From Merluccius polli (Eukaryota; Chordata; Actinopteri; Gadiformes; Merlucciidae), in NCBI GenBank assembly GCA_030340625.1, contig JAOPHQ010006589.1:62001-126000 (forward strand): a stretch of DNA of 64,000 bases. The letters are read 5' to 3'. The notes beneath the pieces are model-generated. The model saw nothing but the letters and a program-made list of their open reading frames with translations, ran no database searches and had not been told where the DNA came from. Each line of letters opens with the position of its first letter. Within the stretch, counting starts at the first letter, position 1. This document shows positions 32,735 through 43,841 of this stretch, one piece after another. The translations under genes were made by a program, and so were the position numbers.

Positions 32735-33240
32735 GAATTTACATAAGTCAGACATATGGTCTTTGAACATTTGCAAGGACCAGGTTAAAGTAATCATTGG
32801 GAAATACTTCAGCAATCTGTTGGGAAAGGATCTAATGCATAAGCTAAATAGTTTATTGACATAGAAAATTGGGAATTACTACGCCAACGCCTAATGCTGT
32901 TATGCTGTGTTTAATACCGTAACTTGTTAGCTCTTTCCACTGCTGTGTCAAAACTACAGCGCCAACACAGGGTGGTGCAGCAGTTACTCATCAAACAAGC
33001 GGTTATGTTACATTCACTGGGTATGGTGGAAAGAGTGACCGGGACATTCAAGAAACTGACATTTCCGAGAAACAGAGTGCAGAGCCAAAGGACGAACCAC
33101 CAACCAGGGTGGAGAAAGGTGACCAGGTGTACCCGAGAGTGTGCAGGGGACAGTGGAACGCCCCGACTTGATCAGGCTGTGGTACCTGATATCCTGGAGT
33201 TCGGCACCTGTGTCTAGGAGGACATGGCACCTGTTTTACT
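32735..33240 (+). pseudogene. ERV2 pol remnants (protease end, integrase fragment)
   Basis: The region 32735-32920 corresponds to the ERV1 protease end at 13498-13707 and has stops in every frame. Near 33030 MVERVTGTFK resembles the third catalytic region of integrase. Reverse transcriptase is absent between them, so pol is collapsed to a few hundred bases. Confidence 0.55.
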
Positions 33241-34050
33241 TGAATGTTGAATTATTAAATACACAGTATGCTTCACGGTTGTCAATACAATGCATTATAA
33301 GTTCGGAATGTGTTATGCTGTAGTCCCATGATTGCTTTAATAATGAAACAGATGAATTTTTTGATGCTGCTAAAATGTTCTGACTACTGGTGAGGAGTGG
33401 ATCCGTGGGGAAGGCACACATGGGTACGTGTTGGTAACCTTGGCGTGTGGGCCTTGCCTATGGATCACAAGATGGGCATTGAATTCATGAACTGTCCGAC
33501 TTGAGGTTGGCTACAGATACGGGGGATAACACTGATGATCTTTGAGTAACCTGCGTGCATGGAAACCATCTGAGCAATTGCATGCTAGTCTACAGGGCGT
33601 TTTTTAGATCTATATAGGGTTACTGCTAACTAACACGCTAATGTCTCTTCTGTGTTAGCCAGAGCTGCTAACACGGTAATGTCTGTTCTTATACCTGGAG
33701 GTATTCGATTTTGGTTATACATGCATATAAGTATTTGAAGGGATTTCATATGGGGAAATTACAATGCATTAACTACTATGCCTTTCTGTCCTCAGGATAC
33801 TGTGATAATGGTATGACATATGGATTGTATGATGTGATGATAATTTGTCTACTGTTGGCTACGGCCCATGTATTCTTTGAGACACACCAAGGTGAATGCC
33901 ATCCAATTTAGAGATGCGACAGGTTTTCCACCTATTCAGAAGGGGTTTTCCCGAACTAAGTCGATTGGTGATGTTGATGTTTTTCTTTTCGCTTGAATTT
34001 ATACTCACCATTTTTAGACCTTACATGATACATAGCATTATTAATTTATA
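33241..34050 (+). other. ERV2 3' internal region, no envelope recognised
   Basis: No signal peptide, CX6CC or transmembrane pattern could be read, and all frames are short. Confidence 0.4.
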
Positions 34051-34054
34051 GTAT

Positions 34055-34081
34055 GGTCATCAGTGATGACCAAGGAGGGAC
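34055..34081 (+). promoter_or_regulatory. ERV2 stem-loop and polypurine tract
   Basis: A perfect 7 bp stem with a 3-base loop (GGTCATC agt GATGACC, 34055-34071) is followed directly by AAGGAGGGA and one C before the 3' LTR. This is the plus-strand primer position. Confidence 0.75.
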
Positions 34082-34476
34082 TGTTGCGGATAAATAATAA
34101 GCATATGTATCAGCAGCTCAAAAGAGTAGTAATAAATATACAAGTTGTAGTAACTGCACCTCAACACATGATGGCGGCAAACGATATACTGGAGGCGGCG
34201 CTTAACACTGGCCATTGTGCGTCATGGAGGCCACGCCTCCTGCCCAGTGACTACCGGCGGAACTTCCGCCGGCTCAAGTCAGAACACCCCAGGCAGCGCA
34301 TAGGAAAGAAGCAAAGCGACTGAGGATGCAACGCTTGGGGTTCTCCACGCGGCGTGATATACTTATAATACTTCTCCTTCTGGTTCATAGTTAAATAACT
34401 TAAACCTAAACAAATAAAGTGAGTTATAAGCGTTCCTGTTGTCGGCAGCCTTCTTCCCCGGGACACAAACCCCACA
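34082..34476 (+). repeat. ERV2 3' LTR
   Basis: It has the same 395 bp length and essentially the same sequence as 28362-28756. The right flank begins TTGTTGTTC. Confidence 0.95.
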
Positions 34477-34510
34477 TTGTTGTTCTTCTTCTTCTTCCAT
34501 ATATTCTTAC

Positions 34511-34606
34511 CATATATTCCCGAATTAGAAGTCCATCATCCTCACCAAGGTAGAGGCAAAGTGCCTTGAGAACTGCTGCCTTTTTGAGATTAACATCAAT
34601 TGTAGC
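34511..34606 (-). CDS. SAMD3-like gene, exon encoding LKALCLYLGED
   Basis: This 96 bp exon is bounded on the minus strand by a TTCACACAG acceptor and an ATG/GTAAGAA donor, phase 0. It encodes 32 residues including AAVLKALCLYLGEDDGLLI, a segment I associate with a large fish family annotated as sterile-alpha-motif-domain-containing 3-like. Its molecular function is unknown to me. It follows the exons at 34795-34912 and 35735-35865 in the expected order. Confidence 0.6.
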
Positions 34607-34794
34607 CTGTGTGAAGAGATTCCACTGATTAAAACATTCATAAACATAAATAACTACAAACAATATTTCCAATATCCAACCTGTGGTAACCTACAAACAC
34701 TGACTTCCAATCAGATTTGTCAAGTTTGATCTATATAGCTCAATATTATGTCAAACATACTGTAAAAGGTCATCCTTTTTTAACTACAAAATAA

Positions 34795-34912
34795 CTGTGA
34801 AGCGTGGCCTAGTTTTTTCTGGCCAGAAACACCTCCCTTCTTCTGGAAAACAGATGTCAGCTGGGGTAAAAGATTGTCCAACTGTACCATGAAGTTTGTC
34901 TCAAGTGCAAGT
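34795..34912 (-). CDS. SAMD3-like gene, exon encoding LETNFMVQLDNL
   Basis: The minus strand encodes LALETNFMVQLDNLLPQLT and VFQKKGGVSGQKKL, matching the FLxxLDxxxxxLLxVFxxKGG pattern of the family. Its upstream border is obscured by a long GAA/CAA microsatellite, so the acceptor may be damaged. At its downstream end the donor present in the duplicate at 28217 has become AG/TTATTT, so this copy may not be spliced. Treat it as coding only with caution. Confidence 0.45.
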
Positions 34913-34987
34913 GTTGTTGTTGTTGTTGTTGTTCTTCTTCTTCTTCTTCTTCTTCTTCTTCTTCTTCTTCTTCTTCTTCTTCTTTCT
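34913..34987. repeat. (TTG)n(TTC)n microsatellite
   Basis: About 6 TTG and 20 TTC units adjoin the SAMD3-like exon. A shorter TTG/TTC tract adjoins the duplicate exon and carries the ERV2 insertion. Confidence 0.95.
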
Positions 34988-34989
34988 TC

Positions 34990-35545
34990 TGCCATGGGGA
35001 GTCGATGGCAACCCATAGAACCGTATGGTAAAAGTTGTGAAATTTGGCACATTGATTGAGGACAGTTGCATGTTTAATTTCACCAAGTTACATGTCGGCA
35101 CTAAACACACTCTAGCGCCACCAACGGGTCAAAGTTTCAGGTACATTTGTGCACATAACTTTTGACCCGTTGGCCCGACTGGATTCCTTGGATCATGCTG
35201 ACTTCAACGCACCCTATGACGTCATAATGCGTCATAATAGATTTTCCGCCATCTTTGATTTTGTCCAAAGTGAAACAAAATTTTCAGCGATCGCAATTTG
35301 ACTGATTCTCATGAAAATCAACACAGACTATCTTCAGACTAATCCGCACAAAAGTGGGGAGATGGATTTTTTTCAATTTCGACTGTGCGCCCGCTACAGC
35401 CAATCGAAATCAGCGGCGAAGGCGCCGATTTCGATGTGAGCTTATATCTTGGGAACGTTTTGACGTATCTATTATTCCATTGACCGCCCGATTTGCATGG
35501 GCCCCTCATTGCTGCTTGCAGCTATATTTCAGCTGTTAGAAGTTA
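34990..35545 (+). repeat. Unclassified teleost interspersed repeat
   Basis: From GCCATGGGGAGTCGATGGCA to GGCCCCTCATTGCTGCTTGC the sequence resembles a frequent fish repeat of unknown class that often starts at a TTC run. An interrupted inverted repeat lies at 35403-35435. No coding capacity is seen. Confidence 0.4.
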
Positions 35546-35734
35546 GAAAAGTAGATGGCCTTAGAGTTCTTCTGCCCCCAAGTGGCCAAAATAAAGAACT
35601 GCTTCCTCTACGGGAGATTTGTCTCTCTCCAAAGGTTTGTCGTCTTTTGTTTTACCTTATCAGACTTTAAATTTTAACAGCTGCACACTGAAATTGCATA
35701 ATAAGAAGAGGGGAAAAGGCAAGCATGTGTTTAC

Positions 35735-35865
35735 TTCATCAAGTTGAAAGAATGCAGGCCACCTGGCTTTAAACTCTTCGGCTGCTGGGTTTTGCTTCAC
35801 CACCTCACTGTTTCTTTGTCTGACATTATTCAAAAGTTCAACTCTCACATTTTCCAGACTTTCAT
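35735..35865 (-). CDS. SAMD3-like gene, exon encoding FKARWPAFF
   Basis: This 131 bp exon is bounded on the minus strand by CACCCTCACAG and GATGAA/GTAAAC. It encodes 43 residues with NPAAEEFKARWPAFFQLDE. The motif (E/V)FKxRWPALFxxxEIN is a hallmark of the same SAMD3-like family, and the exon ends exactly where the LETNF exon should start. Upstream exons are not recognised in 35.9-37.3 kb. Confidence 0.65.
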
Positions 35866-37339
35866 CTGTGAGGGTGTGATGGACAATTTGATTTTGTTTT
35901 TTGATTAATAGTACATGGGTGACATAATACATTACTGATAGTGAACCCTTGCCATAACTTTGACCACATTTGAAACCAGACAGACCAGGTCAATATTCCT
36001 ACTTATATCTGCATCAAGAACACAATGTCAACTTCACGGTTGACCTATCCTCCAATAAAGTAATGAGTGTTCTGTTATTTTGTCACTTTTTGAATTAAAT
36101 TGTTGAGAATTTGGATAAAACTGGTTTGAACTTTGAAAAAAATCAATTAAGAAATCTATACTCATGTTTATCGAAGAATTTCTCAACAATTAAGTAATGT
36201 AAGTAAAGTTTTATGTCATTTCTTCATAAAATATGTGTTTTTCCTGTCATAACTTAGTTTTTGTCAACACCGTTAGACACAATAGAAAGTTAATCATTCC
36301 TATTTGTTTGGTCTGATATAGATTTAAAGCATTTAAACCTTTGTGTCTTCACCTTGTGTACACAAATCGGACAGAGAAAATGACAGTGTTGACAAAAACA
36401 ACAAACCTACCTGAGCTTTTTTGACCTTTTTTTATTTAGCAGATGTGCAGAGTTGTAAGAGGGTCCTCAGGAATATAGCTGACTATCTATTTGTCTGATT
36501 TTACTGCTAAATTACAAATGGCTTTTTCCTGTGACGCTAGTTTGAATGCCTCTTTTTATTGTATTTTATTCCAGGCTATTAAGTACAAACGCCTCAAGAC
36601 ATATTCGCCACCACAAACCCCTGCTTATGGTAAATATACCATATTTCATCATATTTCCATTGCACAGTCAGTAGTGTAGATGTCAGAGTTAAATGATGTT
36701 ATCTTTTTGTTGGCTATTTGCCGTCACATTTTTTTCCCCTCGCCTGTAAATAAACACTATTTTCACCTCAATACACCAGGGGGAGTGTGCCGGATGGAAG
36801 TGCAATTGTCTCAGGTGTGATTGGATAAAAGTCTACAGTAACTGAAGGAAGTTTCAGCACAATGAGTGAGGAGGGCAAAATAGCTCCCCTGGAAGTCAAA
36901 AGATGTCATGATCATCATAATGATATCATTGAAAAATTAAGGATATAGGTGAAAAGATGCAGTACATTCACCAAACACTTAATTTTGTGGATTGTTACTT
37001 TCTTATTAATTTGTTTACTGTTTTGAGAGTATGTAGAATTAAAACTAGAATTTGTATGAGTAAATAAAATAGTACAAAACAAAGTAAAGTGTGCAGGGTG
37101 GCTGAACAAAATTTATTTTTGCATCTTTAGTTGTACTTCCTGTTTACACAGAAAGTAGAAAGCCATTTGATGGATGGCATTTGGACTGCATGGTGAGTTC
37201 TCTTCAGAATTTTCTCAGTAATGATACCCTGAAAAATATCAACCAAAATGGATTAAAATGATAACCAAACAGGCTTACAAACAGAGTTGTTTACCATTTA
37301 GGTTCTTAAATGCAGAAGCTGGGTGTTTTAACCTTTATA
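35866..37339. other. No supported gene
   Basis: AT-rich sequence. Two short exon-like pieces with splice-like borders on the plus strand (about 36575-36629 and 37162-37191) are too short to support. No mobile-element ends were recognised. Confidence 0.35.
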
Positions 37340-37505
37340 TACTCACTGGCCACTTTATTAGGTACACCTTGCTAGAATTGGGTTGGACCCCTTAATTGCC
37401 TTAATTCCTTGTGCCATAGATTCAACAAAATGTTGGAAACATTCCATTTGGTCCATATTGACACGATCACACAGTTGCTGCAAATTTATCACCTGCACAT
37501 CCATA

Positions 37506-38184
37506 TCTTATGGGACAGGACGAGTGGACCCAAACGCTGATCACAGGGAGGCGGAGACGGGATGAAAAGACAGTGGGATTTATTTGGACAAAAGGAATAA
37601 CAACAAGCCAGGCTAGGCAAGCGGTAGTCGGGCAGGCGAGGGTTCGGCAACAGGCGGGTAGTCGGACAGGCGAGGGGTCGGACAGGTGATGGGTCGGCAA
37701 CAGGCGGGCAGTCGATGGGTCGGCAACAGGCGGGCAGTCGGACAGGCGATGGGTCGGCAACAGGCGGGTAGTCGGACAGGCGATGGGTCGGCAACAGGCG
37801 GGCAGTCGGACAGGCGATGGGTCGGCAACAGGCGGGCAGTCAGGCAGGCAGGGTTCGGCAACAGGCGGGTAGTCAGGCAGGCGGGGTTCGGCAACAGGGT
37901 TCGGCAACAGGCGGGTAGTTAGGCAGGCGGGGTTCGGCAACAGGGTTCGGCAACAGGCGGGTAGTCAGGCAGGCGGGGTTCGGCAATAGGTAGACAGACT
38001 GGATCACTGGTAACTGGTAGGGTAGACTAGAGCACGAGCTGGCACCGGCTGGCTGGAGATCCCTGGCTTAAGTAGGGAATGGTGATTGCCAATTGGCAAC
38101 AGGTGTGTTGGGGGAATGATGAGCAGTGGCGGCAAGCGGCCACTAGATGGGGTGTTGGACCGTGTAGCAGGATGTGGCGTAACA
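37506..38184 (-). mobile_element. Solo LTR of the chromovirus family
   Basis: This 679 bp segment matches 23664-24326 in reverse orientation, with CCATA on both sides (37501-37505 and 38185-38189) as a perfect 5 bp duplication. On the minus strand it starts TGTTACGCC and ends CCATAAGA, one base off the usual CA. It carries a TACTTAAG-type promoter box and the 33 bp array. Confidence 0.9.
37615..37985 (-). repeat. 33 bp tandem array within the solo LTR
   Basis: About eleven units of GGTTCGGCAACAGGCGGGTAG type, the reverse of the array at 23870-24225, with its own set of unit variants (GGTCGGCAAC against GGTTCGGCAAC). Confidence 0.85.
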
Positions 38185-38189
38185 CCATA

Positions 38190-38640
38190 TCTAGAGCATG
38201 CTTCAACTGGTAAGAAAACAGACAAAGGGTAAAGGTAAAACTGACAACAATATACACAGACAGGAAGTAGACACAAAGTAAAACAGGAAATCACAAGACA
38301 ACATAGACACGAGACAAAACTGATGAAATTAACTTAACATCGTTTCCTGGACATGACATTAGAGAGGAATTTACAACACAACAACATATGTGAGGTGTGG
38401 AGAGGAATCAATAACATCTCTGGCTACAACAAAAAGACAGCCAATAGTGGGTGATGTGGAAAGAGCTGATGAACCCAACCAGTTCTTCAACAGGTTTGAT
38501 ACTGTGGCCCCACCCACTTTCACCACAGCTCCATCTTCTGCTAACATGTGTACATGTCCAATGTAGCAGCTACTCCCCTTCTCACACCGGTGCCTCCACC
38601 CTTGTCTGTCTCAGAGAATATTAATTGATTAATTAATTAA
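38190..38640 (+). pseudogene. LINE fragment upstream of RT
   Basis: Plus-strand frames around 38395-38530 read VWRGINNISGYNKKTANS and, after a break, VERADEPNQFFNRFDT. This resembles the linker before reverse transcriptase in fish LINEs (a W..I..ITG...K and A..LN.FF.RF pattern). It ends in a TTAATTAATTAATCAAT simple stretch. The clade is not resolved. Confidence 0.5.
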
Positions 38641-39157
38641 TCAATGAATTCTTATCCTATCTTATCTTATAATGCAAATCTCCTGTTCAACCAAATCCCA
38701 AAGGTGCTTTATTGGAATGAGATCTGGTGACTGTGGAGGCAAAAGGAGTGGCAACCGGTGTGGTCTTCTGCTGCTGTCACCCATCTGCTTCAAGGTTTGT
38801 GTGTTCAGAGGTGGTATTCTGCATACCTTGGTTGTAAGGAGTGGTTACTTGAGTCATTGCTACCTTTTATCAAAATGGCATTTTTGTCCACACAACTACC
38901 GCTAACTGGATATTTTCTCTTTTTGGACCATTCCCTGTGAACCCTAGAGATGGTTGTGCGTGAAAATCCCAGTAGATCAGGCAGTTTCTGAAATACTCAG
39001 ACCAGCCCATCTGGCACCAACAACCAATGTCAGTTTCAAAGTCACTTTCTTCAGCAAGTCATCACCATGTCTAGATGCCTAAATGCATTGAGTTGCTGCC
39101 ATGTTAATCATGACTGATTAGCTATTTGTTTTAACAAGCAATTGAACAGGTGTACCT

Positions 39158-39166
39158 ATATATACA

Positions 39167-39208
<42 letters not shown>

Positions 39209-39209
39209 T
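39158..39209. repeat. (TA)n microsatellite at an element junction
   Basis: About 20 TA units bounded by ACAGTATATA/ATATACTGTATA join the Tc1 remnant to the truncated Gmr1-like element. Confidence 0.9.
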
Positions 39210-42200
39210 GTATATAGACCACCAACGGAGTTAGACCAGATCCCAAATAAACATCAAAATGCTGCAATGCCCATATTAATGCTAGTGCCTCCTTCTCGAT
39301 CACCGAGTAATTGAGCTGGTACTTATTAAACTTCCTAGAGAAGAAGGCCACAGGTTTTTCAACCCCGTGGTCTCCTGCCTGCATAAGTACAGCTCCTGCC
39401 CCCACGTTAGATGCATCCACCTGCAGGGAAAAAACCTCATTCAGCCGAGGGGCATCCAACACAGGTGCTGCACACAAAAGTGCCTTGACCTTTTCAAATG
39501 CCAGTCTACATCTGTCTGACCACACAAAGTGTGCATCTTTCTTCAAAAGTGCCGTCAGAGGCTCTACAACTGTTGAAAAATTCTGACAAAAGCTTCGGTA
39601 GTATCCCACCATCCCTAAAAAGCGCATTAGCCCTTTCTTGGTGGTTGGAGGGGGATATCTTACTATTGTATCCACCTTATCCTGTAACATACGCACCTGG
39701 CCCTGACCGACCTCCTTACCCAAATAGGTGACTGTGGCCTTCGCAAATTCGCATTTTGCCAAATTAACAGTCAACCCTGCCCAGACCAATTTGTCCAACA
39801 ATGCGCGAATGCGCTGAATATGTTCAGACCATGTATCACTGTATATTACCACGTCATCAAGGTACACTGCGCAGCCATCCAGCCCCGCCACAACCTGGTT
39901 CATGAGGCGCTGAAATGTTGCAGGTGCATTACGCAGGCCAAATGGCATAACAGTGTACTTATACAGACCAGAAGGTGTAATAAATGCACAAATTTCCTGT
40001 GCCCGCTTAGACAGGGGAACCTGCCAATAACCTTTCAAAAGGTCAAACTTAGTCACATAAACGGCAGACCCCACCTGATCTATACAGTCTTCCATGCGGG
40101 GAAGAGGAAACACATCTGGCTTTGTAACGTTATTAACTTTACGAAAGTCAGTACATGGCCTAAAAGTTGTGTCCGGCTTACTGACCAACAGACACGGCGA
40201 TGCCCAACTTGAAACGCACGGCTCAGCAATATGATTGTCCAACATATACTGAACTTCTTTGTCTAAAAGCTTGCGCTTATCTGATGAAACCCGATAAAAA
40301 CGCTGCTTTATAGGTGCTGCATCACCAATATCCACATCATGCTCAATAAGATGTGTGCGAGAAGGTACATCTGAAAACAGAACAGGATAGCTTTTAATAA
40401 GGGCACCCAACTCAGCACGTTGTTTATCATCCAAATTTGTCAACATGTTATCCAAATTTTTCAGTGACTCTGAATTTTTCAATCGCCCTTGCAAAACCAC
40501 ATCAGTGGTCGAACTCTCCTCCATTCTGACTGCCCGAGATGAGCTCAGAACTGCAGATGTACAAACAGAAGCATTAACCATACCACTCCCACTTTCCCCT
40601 TTCCCCACTGTCTGATGTCCGTAGAAAGGTTTTAACAAATTCACATGACACAGTCTAGTGGCTTTCCTAGAGTTTGGAGTGGCAATGATGTAATTCAAGT
40701 CTGAAGCCTGCCGTACTACAGTGTACGGACCGGAGAATTTTGCCTCAAAGGGAGAAGTCACAATAGGTTGCAAAAACAAAACCTGGTCACCAGCCTGAAA
40801 CCGCTTAGGCTCTGCACGCCTGTCATACAGAGCTTTCATTTTGTGCTGTGACTTTACCAATTTCTCTTTTGCACTTTCAACCGCCAAAACCAACCTATGC
40901 CTGAAGCCATTGACATAGTCAAGCAAATTTTGGGGAGGATTTGTTATTTGCCAGCTATCTCCCAACACAGCCATGGGACCCCGTACCTTGTGACCAAACA
41001 CCAAATCATTTGGGCTAAAACCTGTGCTCTCCTGAACCACTTCTCTCGCTGCCAACAGGAGCCACGGCAACCCCTCCTCCCAGTCACACCCCAGCTCTGT
41101 ACAATAAGAGCGCAGTAAAGACTTCAGCGTTTGATGAAAACGCTCTAGGGCGCCCTGTGATTGCGCATGATAAGCCGAAGCTTTATTATGCTTAATGTGA
41201 AGCTGCTGCAGTATTTCGGCAAACATACCGGATGTAAAATTCGAGCCTTGATCGCTCTGAATAATTTTGGGAATCCCAAACACCGAAATGAACTGTGTCA
41301 AAGCTTTCACCACCGATTTAGTAGATATATTTCGGAGTGGATACGCCGCTGGATACCTGGTTACCTGGCACATGACAGTCAGCAAATAATTACGACCTAG
41401 TTTTGAACAAGGCAACGGCCCGACACAGTCAATAATCAAATGTGCAAATGGCTGCTCAACCACAGGAATTGGACAAAGTGGAGCCGGTCTGATTGACTGG
41501 TTTGGCTTGCCGGTTAACTGACATGTATGACACGTTTTGACATATGCTGAGACATCACGCTTCAGGCGGGGCCAAAAACAGTACCGCAACACCCGGTCAT
41601 ATGTTTTCTTTACCCCTGGATGCCCAGCTACATTATCAAGACAAGTTTGCAACACCAAGTCCCGAAACCTACTCGGCACTACAAACTGAAAAACAGGTTC
41701 CCCAACAAAAGCTTCTCCATGAGGCACCCATTTCCTAAACAATAAGCCTCCCTGAATAAAATAGCCGTGAGCAGAACTAAGTATCTCACCAAGCGAAAGT
41801 ACTTTGTCAAACAGTTCTTTTAAACTATCATCATTTTCCTGTTCTTCAACCAACTCAGATCGTGACATAGACTTAAACTGATCAGGCAAAGTCACACAAA
41901 CTTCAGCAGGTTCCAACTCTGACTTTTTGGTAGCAACACTCTGTGCGTCACACGCAGTGGTCATGGCACGCGTCACAGCACAGACTGGATACCCAACTGC
42001 AACATCTGATACACTGTCTGGCTGATCTTGACCAGGCACACTTTTAGTGACTATATTGGGAGGAGGACCATCAGCCCACACCTGCGCCCCAGCAAGACCG
42101 TTCCCCAGAATTATGTCCACCCCATCCACTGGCAACTCAGTGCGCACACCCATCTCAACATCTCCCTTCACCAAACCTGAGACAAAACACAGCCTATGCA

Positions 42201-43841
42201 CAGGTGCAGGGAACACCACCATCCCCATCCCTCTGACCAGCACAAAGTCTCCTGTGTCAGTCTCCGACGAGAAGGGTAAAACAGACTTGCACACAAATGA
42301 GTCCAATGAGCCGGTATCCCGCAGTATCTTTACTGGCACCTGTTCAACACTACCCGGCAAAGAGACCAAACCCTCAGAAATGAATGGTCCAAAATCCTCC
42401 ATGCTCTTCTGCTGCCTGGCTTCAACCTGCTCCTCAACCACTACCGCTGGGCTGTGTGAACTGGCCAAAGCCGCTGGTCTTACTTGCGTACCAGAGAATT
42501 TATTTTTTGATTTGAGGACTGGACACTCACTCTTCCAATGCCCACTGCCTTTGCAGTAATTACACGTTCTACCTTCTGCCTGCCTTTCTCGCATGCCATG
42601 CTCACTCCTAGCATAAGAGTCTGATGCACCTTTTTGATGACCATAACTCTCTCTGCGCACATTATCTGAACTTACCGCATTGAAATTGCTTTTATGAATC
42701 AACACGTACTCATCGGCCAACACGGCCGCTTGACCAGGAGTACCTACTTTATTCTCTGTGAGGTAAGTAGCCACATTTTTAGGTACAGAGTTTTTAAACT
42801 GTTCTAATATTACCAGGTTGCACAGTTTCTCAAACGTGTCCACCTCAGACGCTGCACACCAACGACCAAAATGGGCTGTCAGATCTCGCACAAACTCCAC
42901 ATGAGACTGTTTATCTCCTCTTTTCCAACCACGGAACCGCTGCCGGTACGCCTCAGGCACCAACTCATATGCTTTAAGCACCGCAGACTTAACTCGCTTG
43001 TACACTTTACAATCAGCAGTACTCAAAGTTGAGTACGCCTCCTGGGCTCTACTGGTCAGGACGCATTGTAACATTGCTTGTACACTTTACAATCAGCAGT
43101 ACTCAAAGTTGAGTACGCCTCCTGGGCTCTACCGGTCAGGACGCATTGTAACATTAACGCCTGATCACCCTCCGGCCATTTCCTCGACTCCGCTATTCGC
43201 TCAAATAATGAAAAGAATGAATCAGGGTCTTTTTCATTGAATTTTGGAAGCAAGCGCAAATTATTGAATATATCAAAAGATGCCACTGGTGCACCAGACT
43301 GAAACACAGGGTTGTCACTATCCGCCGAACCTGGCAATATACCCTGTTGAATTAAGTTCAGCTTTTTATTCTGTAGCTCTAACCTAACTAACTCAGTTTT
43401 TTGCTTCATCTCTTCCAAAACCAAGTCATTTTGCTGTTTGATATTCTGAAGTTGTACTTGTAGCTGTAATTCATGAGATTGCCTTAACAACAAAAGTTCC
43501 TTTTGCTGTTCAAAACTCAAAACAGTACCTGCAGACGCCGAAGACTGAGTCCCCCCAACGGGTTGAATAATTCTCTGTTCCAGCAAACCTGCCATCAAAC
43601 TTCCCTTAACAGACTCCTTTAACTTTTTATCCAATATCTCAATCTCATATCTCTCAGCAATTAGCAGTAACTGGTCTTTAGTACACTGATCCAGTAGTGC
43701 TACTGACGGTGAGTCAACAAATTTATCCACTGTAGATGCCATACCTGGACTAACTACACTCACAGACAAAATAGAATAGGAGAAAGAAAAAAACAAAAAC
43801 AATATCAGCCTGGAACCACTAACAAAGTCTGGGACAGCCAA
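39210..43841 (-). pseudogene. Gmr1-like gag-PR-IN-RT-RH polyprotein, broken in gag
   Basis: Gag starts at about 43841 (or at MASTVDKF near 43741) with a Gln/Leu-rich coiled coil (LQLQVQLQNIKQQND). After the frame break at 43076, counting from 43074: zinc knuckle CNYCKGSGHWKSEC near residue 175, protease-like DTGSLDSF near 252, integrase HHCC from HPGVKK near 481, core residues in IIDCVGP (545), SDQGSNF (606) and ALERFHQ (642), and barrel FSGPYTVV (780). RT follows with CTDFRKVNN (975) and YLDDVVIY (1070), then RNase H VDASNVGAGAVL (1220) and EKEALALIW (1258). The frame then runs into TA repeat, so the later RNase H residues (TDH and the last Asp) are missing. The protease reads DTGS, a usable variant. 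Confidence 0.9.
42996..43155 (-). repeat. 80 bp tandem duplication in gag
   Basis: 42996-43075 and 43076-43155 are the same 80 bases with one or two differences (CTACTGG against CTACCGG). Because 80 is not a multiple of three, the duplication shifts the frame. Confidence 0.9.

Larger units (their letters stand above)
28362..34476 (+). mobile_element. Endogenous retrovirus ERV2, recently inserted but non-coding
   Basis: Two 395 bp LTRs (28362-28756 and 34082-34476), with one visible difference, bracket 5.3 kb. TTGT flanks both sides, although the surrounding TTG repeat makes the duplication ambiguous. A Trp-like primer binding site follows the 5' LTR and a purine tract precedes the 3' LTR. 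The interior shares blocks with ERV1 (31078-31145, 32735-32920) and a short integrase-like VERVTGTFK near 33030, but has no long open frame. The coding region was evidently decayed before this copy inserted, or the LTRs were homogenised. Confidence 0.85.
37342..39157 (-). mobile_element. Decayed Tc1/mariner element
   Basis: The left end reads CACTGGCCACTTTATTAGGT and the right side ends AACAGGTGTACCTA, the two facing ends of a common fish Tc1-like element. Minus-strand transposase pieces are visible: CFQHF near 37435 and PPQSPDLIPIKHLWD near 38705-38745. In the latter the third catalytic acidic residue (usually NPIEHLWD) is Lys. An internal deletion joins this directly to the N-terminal half near 38747. 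A solo LTR (37506-38184) and a LINE piece (38190-38640) interrupt it, and the right inverted repeat is cut by a TA microsatellite. Confidence 0.75.

Noticed and set aside
34780..35110. Poly-Lys/poly-Arg/poly-Val/poly-Leu frames over the TTC repeat
   Set aside because: They are translation of the trinucleotide microsatellite.
36575..36629. Mini-exon AIKYKRLKTYSPPQTPAYG with splice-like borders
   Set aside because: It is too short, has no recognised family, and no compatible neighbouring exon was found.
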